Shown here one piece after another: positions 26,486 to 35,275 of a stretch of 64,000 nt of DNA. The notes beneath the pieces are model-generated. The model did not search any database and was not told where the DNA came from. It saw nothing but the letters and a program-made list of their open reading frames with translations. Origin of the DNA: Ruminococcus sp. (GTDB lineage: Bacteria > Bacillota > Clostridia > Oscillospirales > Ruminococcaceae); NCBI GenBank assembly GCA_015066935.1, contig SVNK01000004.1:62001-126000 (forward strand), written 5' to 3'. Position numbers and translations under genes: made by a program. The number at the start of each line of letters is the position of its first letter. Position 1 is the stretch's first letter.

Positions 26486-27022
26486 ATGCACCTTCATGAA
26501 AAAACTATCGAAAGCAAGGTCGTGTACGAAGGTCCTATCTTTACGATTACTCACGACATCGCTGAACTTGAGGACGGAAAAACTGCCGTCCGTGACGTAC
26601 TCCACCACAACGGAGGAGTATGTGTAATACCTGTTACAGACAATAATGAAATCTATCTCGTCAGACAGTTCCGCTACCCGTTTTCCTGCGTTACACGAGA
26701 AGTTCCCGCAGGAAAGCGTGAAAAAGACGAGGACCCCGCTCAGTGCGGCCGCCGTGAGCTTCTCGAAGAAACAGGCTGTACCTGTGCTGAATATATCTTC
26801 CTTGGCGAAACTCTCCCCGTTCCGGCATACAATTCCGAAATCATATATATGTACCTCGCCAAGGGACTTACTCTCGTTCAGCAGAAGCTTGACGAGGGCG
26901 AATTCCTCGACGTGGAGAAAATTCCTCTGACGGAAGCCGTTCAGCTTGTAATGGACGGCAGAATCCGTGACGGAAAAACACAGATTGCCATACTCAAGGC
27001 AGCAAGAATTCTCGGCATATAA
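26486..27022 (+). CDS. NUDIX hydrolase, probable ADP-ribose pyrophosphatase
   Basis: The 178-residue protein carries a full Nudix box near residues 75-97 (G-x5-E-x7-RELLEETG). The VPAGKREKDEDP and R-Q-F-R-Y-P features are typical of ADP-ribose pyrophosphatases, which cleave ADP-ribose to AMP and ribose 5-phosphate. AAAGG lies before the ATG. It is convergent with spoVG, only 2 nt between stop codons, and no separate terminator is visible there. Confidence 0.88.
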   Translation: MHLHEKTIESKVVYEGPIFTITHDIAELEDGKTAVRDVLHHNGGVCVIPVTDNNEIYLVRQFRYPFSCVTREVPAGKREKDEDPAQCGRRELLEETGCTCAEYIFLGETLPVPAYNSEIIYMYLAKGLTLVQQKLDEGEFLDVEKIPLTEAVQLVMDGRIRDGKTQIAILKAARILGI

Positions 27023-27024
27023 TC

Positions 27025-27309
27025 TCAGAGGCTGTAATCCTCGGCTTCGGCAACGGCAAGATGTCTCCCGTAGGCTTCAAGCACACATTCTTCAAGCATT
27101 TTCCTTGCAGACGCCGACACAGGATGCACTATGTCACGGAATATTCCGTTTTCGTCTCTGCGGCTCGGCATGGCAGCAAACAGCCGTTCATCACCCTCGA
27201 TAATCTTTATGTCATGAATGGCAAGAGCGTTGTCAAGCGTTACAGATACGACCGCCCTGAGTCTGCCTTCCGACATAATACGTCTTATTTTTACATCAGT
27301 AATTTCCAT
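27025..27309 (-). CDS. spoVG: Regulatory protein SpoVG
   Basis: SpoVG is a small RNA/DNA-binding regulator that affects sporulation, capsule and cell-wall genes in Firmicutes. The 94-residue product has the standard start (MEITDVKIRRI), the LDNALAIHDIKIIEG and MPSRRDENGIFRDIVHPV signatures, and a short acidic C-terminus. AGGAGG lies a few bases before the ATG. It is alone on the minus strand between plus-strand genes. Confidence 0.95.
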   Translation of the reverse strand: MEITDVKIRRIMSEGRLRAVVSVTLDNALAIHDIKIIEGDERLFAAMPSRRDENGIFRDIVHPVSASARKMLEECVLEAYGRHLAVAEAEDYSL

Positions 27310-27406
27310 ATGTCAACCTCCTGTCTATGGATATATTTGCCGAATCTGCGTAAAATATTCATCAGGAACTGCTTATGCAAATCCAATCAAAGAAAGGTGA
27401 AATCAA

Positions 27407-28825
27407 TTGGATAATAATATTCTTCTCGGAAAAAAACACATTCATTTCATAGGTATCGGTGGTTCGGGTATGTATCCGCTGGCTCAGATACTCCATTCAC
27501 AGGGATACTTCATCACCGGTTCCGACAACAACGAAACAGAAACACTCGACGCCGTAAGAAAAATGGGCATCGAAGTTTTCATCGGTCAGAGAGCTGAGAA
27601 TATCAGCGGTGCCGACCTTATCGTACACACTGCCGCTATCATGGAGGATAACCCCGAGCTTATGGCTGCACGTGCAAGCGGAGTTCCCGTTCTTGAGCGT
27701 GCCGACCTCCTCGGAGTCATCACAAGCCGCTATGAAAACGCCGTATGTGTTTCGGGAACCCACGGAAAAACTACCGCAACATCCATGATTACTCAGATTC
27801 TATATACGGCAGGCATCGACCTTTCAGCATATATCGGCGGAAAACTCCCCTGCATCGGCGGAAGCGGTCTTGCAGGAAAAAGCGACATTCTCGTCTGCGA
27901 ATCCTGCGAATTTGAGGACCACTACCTCAAACTTTCCCCCGATATTTCGGTAATTCTCAATATCGACGCCGACCACCTCGATTATTTCGGTTCGCTTGAA
28001 AACATCATAGCGTCATTCCGTAAATTCGCTTCAAACACGTCAAAACTCCTCATTGTGAACGGCTCCGACGCCAATACAATGAAGGCTGTGGAGGGTCTTG
28101 ACAAGAGAATCATCACCTTCGGCAGCGACAGCTCATGTAACTACTATCCCGAGAATATCAGACATGAAAACGGTCTGCTTACCACATTTGACGCTATGCA
28201 CAACGGCGAAAAACTCGGCTGTATAACACTCAATGTCGCAGGAATCCACAATGTCCTTAACGCTCTTGCTGCAATCGCAGCCACACTTGAACTCGGTACC
28301 GATTTTGCTTCCATTCAGAAGGGGCTGGAAGAGTTCAGAGGAGCAAAACGCCGCTTTGAAAAGCTTGGCTGTGTAAACGGAATCACATTCGTTGACGACT
28401 ACGCTCACCATCCTACTGAACTTGAAGCTGCTCTCAGAGCTGCTATGGAAATGAATTTCCGCAAAGTATGGGCAGTTTTCCAGCCGTTTACATTCTCACG
28501 CACCAAACTTCTCCTTGACGACTTTGCAAGAGTCCTCACAATTCCCGACTGTGCAGTGCTCACCGATATTATGGGAAGCCGTGAAAAGAATACCTACGGC
28601 ATCTTCACTCGTCATCTCGCCGAAAAAATAGGTGACTGCATATGGTTCCCTCAGGACGAAACGGCTGAGTGGACAGATGAACGCAAGTACGCCAATTTCA
28701 CTCAGATTTGTGACTACATCTGCGAAAACGCACAGGAAGGTGACCTCGTTATCACTCTCGGCTGCGGAGACGCCTACAAAATCGCAAAAATGATTATGAC
28801 AAAGCTTTCGAAGGAGGAAAATTAA
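27407..28825 (+). CDS. murC: UDP-N-acetylmuramate--L-alanine ligase MurC
   Basis: MurC joins L-alanine to UDP-MurNAc in the cytoplasm. The 472-residue protein has HFIGIGGSGMYPLA near residue 12, the ATP loop VSGTHGKTTATSM near residue 114, and FVDDYAHHPTELEA near residue 327. The start is TTG, about 6 nt after AAAGGTGA; no ATG is available upstream. It lies outside the dcw cluster and its stop overlaps the lexA start (TAATG), so the two are coupled. Confidence 0.96.
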   Translation: MDNNILLGKKHIHFIGIGGSGMYPLAQILHSQGYFITGSDNNETETLDAVRKMGIEVFIGQRAENISGADLIVHTAAIMEDNPELMAARASGVPVLERADLLGVITSRYENAVCVSGTHGKTTATSMITQILYTAGIDLSAYIGGKLPCIGGSGLAGKSDILVCESCEFEDHYLKLSPDISVILNIDADHLDYFGSLENIIASFRKFASNTSKLLIVNGSDANTMKAVEGLDKRIITFGSDSSCNYYPENIRHENGLLTTFDAMHNGEKLGCITLNVAGIHNVLNALAAIAATLELGTDFASIQKGLEEFRGAKRRFEKLGCVNGITFVDDYAHHPTELEAALRAAMEMNFRKVWAVFQPFTFSRTKLLLDDFARVLTIPDCAVLTDIMGSREKNTYGIFTRHLAEKIGDCIWFPQDETAEWTDERKYANFTQICDYICENAQEGDLVITLGCGDAYKIAKMIMTKLSKEEN

Positions 28826-29406
28826 TGCTTAATGATAAGGAAACCGCTGTTTTCAATTTTATAAAGAAACGTCTCAGCGACGGAATCTCCCCGTCCGTCA
28901 GAGAAATCATGACAGCTATGGATTTCAGGTCAACTTCAACCGCACACAGATATATTGAGGCTCTCGTAAACAAGGGACTTATCGAAAAAACAGGCAACCT
29001 TAATCGTACACTCCGTCTTCCTCACAGTGCCGTAACATCAGTTCCCGTTATCGGAACCGTTACCGCAGGTCAGCCGATTACTGCCGTTGAGGATATCACG
29101 GGCTACATCGGATTCGAAGCACAGGGAAATGATGCACAGGAGCTTTTCGCTCTTGAAATCCGTGGTGAGAGCATGATAAACGCCGGAATTCTCGACGGCG
29201 ACTATGTCATCGTCAAAAAGGACTCCTACGCTGAAAACGGCGACATTGTCGTCGCCTTTATCGACCACGAGGAAGCTACGGTAAAACGTTTCTACAAGGA
29301 GGACGGTCATTTCCGTCTTCAGCCCGAAAACGATACCATGGACCCCATTATCCTTGAAGAAGTGGAAATTCTCGGTAAGGTTATCGGTCTCAAGCGTTAT
29401 TACTGA
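28825..29406 (+). CDS. lexA: SOS repressor LexA
   Basis: LexA represses DNA-damage genes and self-cleaves on RecA filaments. In the 193-residue protein the winged-helix domain (about 1-65) contains SVREIMTAMDFRSTSTAHRYIEAL. The S24 peptidase domain has the Ala81-Gly82 cleavage site (TVTAGQP), the nucleophile Ser116 (GESM) and the general base Lys154 (ATVKRF). All are intact, so it should be functional. It has no promoter or SOS box of its own in the 97 nt before murC, which makes its autoregulation unclear. Confidence 0.96.
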   Translation: MLNDKETAVFNFIKKRLSDGISPSVREIMTAMDFRSTSTAHRYIEALVNKGLIEKTGNLNRTLRLPHSAVTSVPVIGTVTAGQPITAVEDITGYIGFEAQGNDAQELFALEIRGESMINAGILDGDYVIVKKDSYAENGDIVVAFIDHEEATVKRFYKEDGHFRLQPENDTMDPIILEEVEILGKVIGLKRYY

Positions 29407-29515
29407 TTTCTGCGTAACGCCGTATATTTTAGTCTTAAAACTGTGCAATATGACGGTATATGAAGCTTAAATAAAAAATTTCAAAAAAAGACTTCCATAA
29501 TTTAAAAAAATGTAG

Positions 29516-29521
29516 TATAAT
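29516..29521 (+). promoter_or_regulatory. Promoter -10 of the zapA transcript
   Basis: A perfect TATAAT lies 43 nt before the zapA start. The -35 region is weak. The surrounding AAAAAAG-ACTTCC sequence closely resembles that upstream of the YfhO-like gene at 23890-23925, so the two may share a promoter type. Confidence 0.45.
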
Positions 29522-29564
29522 ATAAGTTGGTATATTTTTATATCAAAAGAAAGGAAGAAATGAA

Positions 29565-29927
29565 ATGCTTAATGATGTCAAAGTAATAATCTGCGGCAAA
29601 GAATATAAGGTAAAGACTTCTGAGTCTCCCAATTACGTTTTTTCACTTGCAAGAGCTCTTGAATCAAAAATCAATTCAATGAGTTCAGGCAGCGGTTCTT
29701 CACCGTATACAGCCTCAATCATGGTAGCTCTCTCGCTCCTCGACGATCTCAACAAGGCTAACCAGCGTCTCGACAATATCCGTACACAGACAAAGGAATA
29801 CGTTGACGAAGCAGGAAAAAACCGCATCGAAAAAGATGCCGCACAAAAAGAAATCGAAGTTCTTAAATCAAAGATTGTCCAGCTTGAAAACATGGTCAAG
29901 CTCCGTCAGCTCAAGGACAGTATCTGA
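29565..29927 (+). CDS. zapA: Cell division protein ZapA
   Basis: ZapA bundles FtsZ filaments and strengthens the Z ring. The 120-residue protein has the family start (VKVIICGKEYKVKTSESPNYVFSLARALESKI) and a C-terminal coiled coil (about 60-112). AAGGAAG lies before the ATG. Its TGA stop overlaps the ATG of the U32 peptidase gene. Confidence 0.92.
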   Translation: MLNDVKVIICGKEYKVKTSESPNYVFSLARALESKINSMSSGSGSSPYTASIMVALSLLDDLNKANQRLDNIRTQTKEYVDEAGKNRIEKDAAQKEIEVLKSKIVQLENMVKLRQLKDSI

Positions 29928-31960
29928 TGAAGCTCCCTGAGGTACTCGCTCCTGCGGGAAGCATGGAGACGCTCTGTGCGGCTCTCAGGACAGGTGCGGA
30001 CGCAGTTTATCTCGGCGGTGAAAAATACTCAGCCAGAAGCAGTGCCGATAATTTCTCGCATGAGGAGCTTGCCGAAGCTTCAGGACTCTGCCATAAATAC
30101 GGTGCAAAACTCTATCTCGCCGTAAATACGGTTATTTCCGACGATGAATGTCAGGATTTCTGCGAATACATTAAATTTGCCGCTTCAGTCGGCGTTGATG
30201 CTTTCATTGTTCAGGACCACGGTGCGGCACTCCTTATCAGACGCTGTGTTCCCGATGCTATTCTTCATGCATCTACGCAGATGTCGGTACATACTGCCGC
30301 TGGTGCACGTCTTCTGAAGGAACTCGGATATACAAGGGTTGTTCCTGCCCGTGAACTCAGCTGTGAATCCATCAAAGCAATATGCGGCAGCGGAATTGAA
30401 ACAGAGATTTTCGTCCATGGTGCATTGTGTATGTCCGTTTCGGGACAGTGCTATATGTCGGCAATGATAGGTTCACGCTCGGCTAACCGTGGAAAATGCG
30501 GACAAGCCTGTCGTCTGCCGTTTTCAGCAGTCGGGAAAAAGGACGTATGTGCTCTCTCGCTCAAAGACCTTTCGCTTCTTCCGAAAATACCGGAGCTTGC
30601 TCAGACAGGTGTCGATTCACTTAAAATAGAGGGCAGAATGAAGCGTCCCGAATATTGTGCCTCTGCGGTAAATGAGCTGAAAAAGGCTCTCAGCGGAGAA
30701 GCTCCCGACATGGCTCTGCTTAAAGGAGTTTTCTCACGCGGCGGCTTTACCGACGGCTATTTCTCGGACGACAGAAGTAATATGTTCGGTGTCCGTGAAA
30801 AAGAGGACGTTGTTGCGGCTCAGAAGCTCATCCCGGAAATTCACAGTCTGTATCGCTTTGAACGCAAATGCTTCGGCGTGGATTTTCATGCGGTAATCAG
30901 AGAAAACCAGCCTGTCTGCGTGACGGCATGCTGCGGAGAATACTCCGTGACAGTTGAATCGGAACCGCCCGAAAAAGCATTGAACCGTCCCACAGACCTC
31001 GATTCGCTGACAAAACAGCTTTCAAAGCTCGGCGATACCGTATTCACTGCGGAAAAAATCACCGCTGATATAGATGACGGACTCATCATAACAGCAGGCA
31101 GACTCAACAGCATCCGCCGTGAACTTGCGGAAAAGCTGACTGAGCTGATTATACAGGGAAATACTCCACAGTATACGATAACCGATTATACTCCCGTACT
31201 TCCCGAATCTTCACTGAAAACAACGGAAAAGCCTTCCATGCGTACTTTCTGCCGCAATACTGCTCAGGCAAAGGCTGCTGCGGAGCTTTCCGAATATATA
31301 ATTCTCCCCGAGGAGCTTATCAGTAAGAATCTCATCGACGAAATCGGTGCGGACAAGCTTATTGCTTCTCCACCAAGATTCATCACCGATGAAAACAAGC
31401 TTGTCTCCCGTCTTGAAGCACTCAGAAAACTCGGTGTTTCACGTCTTATCTGCCATACTCCCGACAGTATTTCTATCGGCAGACAGCTCGGCTTCACTCT
31501 CCACGGAAACTTCACCCTCAATGCTTTCAATTCATGGAGCATCAATGCTCTGCACGAAGCAGGTCTTGCTGACTGTATTGTCTCGTTTGAGTCCAAGGCT
31601 TCGCAGATAAATGTAATGAAGCATGATATGCCGATTGGTGTGCTTGTCTACGGCAGACCTCCGCTGATGCTCACAAGAAATTGTCCCATAAAAAACGAAG
31701 TCGGCTGCAAAAACTGTACTCACAGTCTCACCGACAGAACAGGACGTGAATTCCCTGTGATATGCGGAAAGGATTACACCGAAATACTCAATTCCGACTG
31801 TATTGCCATGACCGACAGGCTCAGCGATTTCCACAACGCCAACTTCTTTACTGTAATGCTCTGCGACGAAACTCCCGCACAGACACGCAGTATTCTCAGC
31901 GGCGGAACTTTTTCGGGAAACGGCTATACCCGTGGACTGTACTATCGTGGAATCCACTGA
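29927..31960 (+). CDS. U32-family peptidase / tRNA or rRNA hydroxylation protein
   Basis: The N-terminal 350 residues are a U32 domain with PEVLAPAGSMETLCAALRTGADAVYLGG at the start. The signature E-I-F-V-H-G-A-L-C near residue 164 leads into a cysteine-rich segment (CGQACRLPF near residue 196). Full length is 677, like E. coli RlhA, which acts in 23S rRNA hydroxylation, and longer than TrhP, which acts on tRNA U34. Many Firmicutes homologues are annotated only as collagenase-like peptidases. The C-terminal half has further Cys residues (CPIKNEVGCKNCTHSL near residue 585) suited to an iron-sulfur or zinc site. RNA hydroxylation is the more likely role, but sequence alone does not settle it. 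Confidence 0.82.
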   Translation: MKLPEVLAPAGSMETLCAALRTGADAVYLGGEKYSARSSADNFSHEELAEASGLCHKYGAKLYLAVNTVISDDECQDFCEYIKFAASVGVDAFIVQDHGAALLIRRCVPDAILHASTQMSVHTAAGARLLKELGYTRVVPARELSCESIKAICGSGIETEIFVHGALCMSVSGQCYMSAMIGSRSANRGKCGQACRLPFSAVGKKDVCALSLKDLSLLPKIPELAQTGVDSLKIEGRMKRPEYCASAVNELKKALSGEAPDMALLKGVFSRGGFTDGYFSDDRSNMFGVREKEDVVAAQKLIPEIHSLYRFERKCFGVDFHAVIRENQPVCVTACCGEYSVTVESEPPEKALNRPTDLDSLTKQLSKLGDTVFTAEKITADIDDGLIITAGRLNSIRRELAEKLTELIIQGNTPQYTITDYTPVLPESSLKTTEKPSMRTFCRNTAQAKAAAELSEYIILPEELISKNLIDEIGADKLIASPPRFITDENKLVSRLEALRKLGVSRLICHTPDSISIGRQLGFTLHGNFTLNAFNSWSINALHEAGLADCIVSFESKASQINVMKHDMPIGVLVYGRPPLMLTRNCPIKNEVGCKNCTHSLTDRTGREFPVICGKDYTEILNSDCIAMTDRLSDFHNANFFTVMLCDETPAQTRSILSGGTFSGNGYTRGLYYRGIH

Positions 31961-31975
31961 TTAGGAGTAATTCAA

Positions 31976-32419
31976 ATGAAAATCATATTCCAGCGTCTTA
32001 ATGAAAAAGCTGTTATTCCCTCACGTGCAACCTCCGGAAGTGCGGGCATGGATATAAGTGCCTGTCTCGACGACGATGTTGTACTCATGCCGGGAGAAAT
32101 AAAAATGATTCCTACCGGTCTGAAAGCCATGATTGATCGTGTGGATGCAGCAATGCTCATCTATCCCCGTTCCGGACTTTCATCAAAATTCGGCGTTACT
32201 CTCGCAAACTGCGTGGGAGTCGTTGACAGCGATTACAGGGGTGAATGGTTCATTCCCCTTATAAATAACGGCAAGACTCCGTTTACCGTAGAGCACGGTA
32301 TGAGAATTGCCCAGATTATACCTACTGCTATATTAATGCCCGAAATCGAAGAAGGCGTAGTCTCCGACGATACAGAAAGAGGAGATGGCGGCTTCGGTTC
32401 ATCGGGTATAAAAGAATAA
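31976..32419 (+). CDS. dut: dUTP diphosphatase (dUTPase)
   Basis: dUTPase hydrolyses dUTP to dUMP, keeping uracil out of DNA. The 147-residue trimeric-type enzyme shows the five motifs: SAGMDISA, YPRSGLSSKFGV, VGVVDSDYRGEW, RIAQIIP, and the C-terminal P-loop-like RGDGGFGSSG. Length and motifs are normal. It is in an operon-like run 15 nt after the U32 gene. Confidence 0.96.
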   Translation: MKIIFQRLNEKAVIPSRATSGSAGMDISACLDDDVVLMPGEIKMIPTGLKAMIDRVDAAMLIYPRSGLSSKFGVTLANCVGVVDSDYRGEWFIPLINNGKTPFTVEHGMRIAQIIPTAILMPEIEEGVVSDDTERGDGGFGSSGIKE

Positions 32420-32449
32420 ATCGCCCAATAGGGCAGAATGGAGACAAAA

Positions 32450-32713
32450 ATGAAAAGAACACTCTATATGCTGGTGCTTCTTATTGCTGCAATCTTCTTC
32501 GGTGACCTCATCGGAAGTGTTTCAGCCGGAGCATTCAGATGGCTCGGCTATTCGAAGTCATTCACCTTCAACCCCGGAACCTTCATCGACTCTGATGTAT
32601 TCAAGCTTACATTCGGCATTTTCGTAAGCTTCAACGTTTGTCAGGTTCTCTTCGTGCTTCTTGCATTCTTCATCTACTACAAAACCGCACCGAAGCTTAT
32701 CGCAGGTAAATAA
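32450..32713 (+). CDS. DUF4321 small membrane protein
   Basis: The 87-residue product has two hydrophobic helices (about 3-22 and 58-80) and the family segment FGDLIGSVSAG. DUF4321 proteins often precede mreB in Clostridia, as here, but their function is unknown. The ATG at 32450 follows GGAGA; an in-frame ATG at 32438 overlaps that site. Confidence 0.8.
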   Translation: MKRTLYMLVLLIAAIFFGDLIGSVSAGAFRWLGYSKSFTFNPGTFIDSDVFKLTFGIFVSFNVCQVLFVLLAFFIYYKTAPKLIAGK

Positions 32714-32754
32714 TTACCGCAAATACATACACGTGATTTTTAAGGAGCTGCTTA

Positions 32755-33771
32755 ATGTTTACTAAAGATATCGGAATCGACCTCGGCACCGCAAATACCC
32801 TCGTATATATGCGTGGAAAGGGCATTATAATAAGAGAGCCCTCTGTCGTGGCTGTCAATACACGTACCGACAAAACACGCTATGTCGGCAAAGAGGCAAA
32901 GGACGTAATCGGAAGAACTCCGGGTTCGATTGTTGCCGTAAAACCACTTAAAAACGGCGTTATTGCCGATTTTGACATAACAATCACTATGCTTCAGGAG
33001 TTTATCCGAAAAGCCCTCAGAGGTACTATCTTCACAAAGGCAAATGTAATTATATGCATTCCGTCCGGAGTTACTCCCGTTGAAAGACGTGCCGTAAGAG
33101 AAGCCTGCAAAAAAGCAGGAGCAAACAACGTCCTTATAATTGAGGAGCCTATGGCTGCCGCTATCGGTGCAGGACTCCCCACCAACGCTCCCGTAGGAAG
33201 CATGGTCGTTGACATCGGAGGCGGTTCAAGCGAAGTTGCCGTGATTTCAATGGGCGGAATTGTTGCCGCACGCTCTGTACGCTGTGCAGGAGATGAATTC
33301 GATAACGCAATCATCAATTTTATCAAGAAAAAATACAATCTCCTTATCGGTGAAAGAACTGCCGAAACCGTTAAACTTGAAATCGGCTCGGCTTTTCCCA
33401 GCGAAAAAGAAACAACTATGGAAATTAAAGGAAGAAACCTCCTTAACGGACTTCCTGAAAATATCACTGTCAGCTCTGCGGAAATCCGTGACGCTCTTGT
33501 TGAGCCGCTTTCAAGAGTTATCGACGCTATCAAATCAACTCTTGAGGAAACTCCGCCTGAGCTTTCCGCAGATATTATCGACCACGGTATCACTCTTACA
33601 GGCGGCGGTGCTCTGCTGAGAGGTCTTGACAGACTCATTAACCGTGAGACGGGTATGCCCGTTTATATCGCCGAATATCCCCTCGACTGCGTTGCCGAGG
33701 GTACAGGCAGAATCCTCGAAAATATCAACGATTACCAGGATGCTCTCACTGAAAACGTGAAATACTATTAA
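32755..33771 (+). CDS. mreB: Rod-shape-determining protein MreB
   Basis: MreB is the bacterial actin that guides lateral wall synthesis. The 338-residue protein has the phosphate-1 motif DIGIDLGTANTLVYMRGKG, the phosphate-2 motif MVVDIGGGSSEVAVIS near residue 154, and the adenosine motif ITLTGGGALLRGLDRLI near residue 278. It is 10 nt from mreC, heading the mreBCD-PBP2 set. Confidence 0.97.
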   Translation: MFTKDIGIDLGTANTLVYMRGKGIIIREPSVVAVNTRTDKTRYVGKEAKDVIGRTPGSIVAVKPLKNGVIADFDITITMLQEFIRKALRGTIFTKANVIICIPSGVTPVERRAVREACKKAGANNVLIIEEPMAAAIGAGLPTNAPVGSMVVDIGGGSSEVAVISMGGIVAARSVRCAGDEFDNAIINFIKKKYNLLIGERTAETVKLEIGSAFPSEKETTMEIKGRNLLNGLPENITVSSAEIRDALVEPLSRVIDAIKSTLEETPPELSADIIDHGITLTGGGALLRGLDRLINRETGMPVYIAEYPLDCVAEGTGRILENINDYQDALTENVKYY

Positions 33772-33781
33772 GGAGGGCATC

Positions 33782-34645
33782 ATGCGTGAATTCATAAAAA
33801 GCACCAGATTTAAAATTCTGCTCGCTTTTCTCGCATTTCTTATCGGTATCATGATTTATGCCGTTACAAAGGGCGGCTACTCGGTATCAGGCTCATCTTT
33901 CATAAATACAATCACAAAGCCGTTCCGCCGTGCAGCCAACAGTATCAGCATGGGCATTGAAAAAAAGCTGGATATATTCTCCGATTCAGACAGTTATTAC
34001 GAGGAAAATCAGCTGCTCCGAAAGGAAAACAGCGATTTAAAAAAGAAGCTTTCCGATTATAATGCAATAAAATCCGAAAACGAGGAGCTCCGCAAGTTTT
34101 TTACAATAAAAGAAGAGCATGAAGACTTCGTTCTCTCTCAGCCCTGCGATGTTATCGGATATGTTACAAACGACCCGTTCCGTTCATTTACAATCGACAA
34201 AGGCTCTGCTGACGGCATTAAGCCCGACTGCCCCGTTGTAACTGCTGAGGGACTTGTAGGTATTACAGTTGAGGTTTCAGAACACGTTTCAACTGTAAGA
34301 ACCGTGCTCTCTCCCGACCTTTCAATTGCTGCAATCTGCTCCGCTTCGATAGCCGACTACGGAATCATTGAGGGAAGCGTTCTCGCTGCCGAGAAGGGCT
34401 ATACACTCCTGAAGCATATAAGTCCGAAACATAAGCTGAGAACAGGTGACCTGATGATTACATCAGGTTCAAGCGGACTCGTCCCCAAGGACTACCCCAT
34501 CGGTACAATCAAGAGTATCGACCTTGATTCAAACGGGCTGTCGGTAATCGCCGAAATAGAACCCTGCACCGATATAACACGTCTTACATCAGTTATTGTT
34601 ATTACCGATTTCAGTGGAAAGAGGTCTGACAGCGATGAGGATTAA
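33782..34645 (+). CDS. mreC: Rod-shape-determining protein MreC
   Basis: MreC is a bitopic protein whose extracellular part forms a coiled coil and two beta-barrels and binds PBP2. The 287-residue protein has a membrane helix at about 11-28, a coiled coil at about 68-105, and a beta domain with VTNDPFRSFTIDKGSADGIKPDCPVVTAEGLVG near residue 122. GGAGG lies before the ATG. Confidence 0.95.
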   Translation: MREFIKSTRFKILLAFLAFLIGIMIYAVTKGGYSVSGSSFINTITKPFRRAANSISMGIEKKLDIFSDSDSYYEENQLLRKENSDLKKKLSDYNAIKSENEELRKFFTIKEEHEDFVLSQPCDVIGYVTNDPFRSFTIDKGSADGIKPDCPVVTAEGLVGITVEVSEHVSTVRTVLSPDLSIAAICSASIADYGIIEGSVLAAEKGYTLLKHISPKHKLRTGDLMITSGSSGLVPKDYPIGTIKSIDLDSNGLSVIAEIEPCTDITRLTSVIVITDFSGKRSDSDED

Positions 34646-35207
34646 AACCACACGTGAGCAGAGAATCCTCTATATCAAAACAACTATCAGATGGATTCTT
34701 TACTATTTTCTGATTTTCTCAGGTTTTGTCATTATGACTTCAGGAACATGGTACAAGCCGATTCTTGTGCTTCCGATGGCTCTTGCTGTTTCCATGAACA
34801 ACAATCAGTACGCCTCTGTACTGACGGGAGCTTTATGCGGCTTTCTGATTGATATAAGCTGCGGAAAGCTGTTCGGATATAACGCCGTGCTGCTTTCGGT
34901 ATTCTGTATATTGACCTCGCTGCTATTTGAGCTGTACCTGAAGCATAAATTCCTGAACTATATGATGATTACTGCTGCGGCATCATATATCCAGTGCTTT
35001 CTTGATTACAAGTTCTATTATGAAATGTGGGGATATGCAAACGTTGAACGCATCTTCTCTCAGATTACGCTCAGAGTATGGATCTATACCGTAATCTCAT
35101 CGGTTTTCATCTATCTCATATTCAGTCTCATCAATCATTTTCTGATGCCGAAAACTCATTTTACCATCGAGGAAGCTATCTCTACAAGAAGTCAGCAGAA
35201 CAATTGA
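34635..35207 (+). CDS. mreD: Rod-shape-determining protein MreD
   Basis: MreD is a small polytopic membrane component of the elongasome. The 190-residue product has about five hydrophobic helices. The ATG at 34635 overlaps the end of mreC by 11 nt and follows AGAGGT; the in-frame ATG at 34596 lies deeper in mreC. Assignment rests mainly on hydrophobicity, length and position. Confidence 0.88.
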   Translation: MRIKTTREQRILYIKTTIRWILYYFLIFSGFVIMTSGTWYKPILVLPMALAVSMNNNQYASVLTGALCGFLIDISCGKLFGYNAVLLSVFCILTSLLFELYLKHKFLNYMMITAAASYIQCFLDYKFYYEMWGYANVERIFSQITLRVWIYTVISSVFIYLIFSLINHFLMPKTHFTIEEAISTRSQQNN

Positions 35208-35236
35208 CTTTCTCTGAGAATGACATACTGAAACAT

Positions 35237-35255
35237 GGGCGAACAATGTTCGCCC
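35237..35255. other. Perfect hairpin between mreD and PBP2
   Basis: GGGCGAAC and GTTCGCCC form an 8-bp stem around AAT, 21 nt before the PBP2 start. With no T run it is more likely an mRNA processing or stability hairpin than a terminator. Confidence 0.5.
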
Positions 35256-35275
35256 TTACGATTTAAGGAGTAAAA

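Noticed and set aside
32994..33638. 214-codon minus-strand frame opposite mreB
   Set aside because: mreB is highly conserved here with all actin motifs; the antisense product is low complexity and matches nothing known to me.
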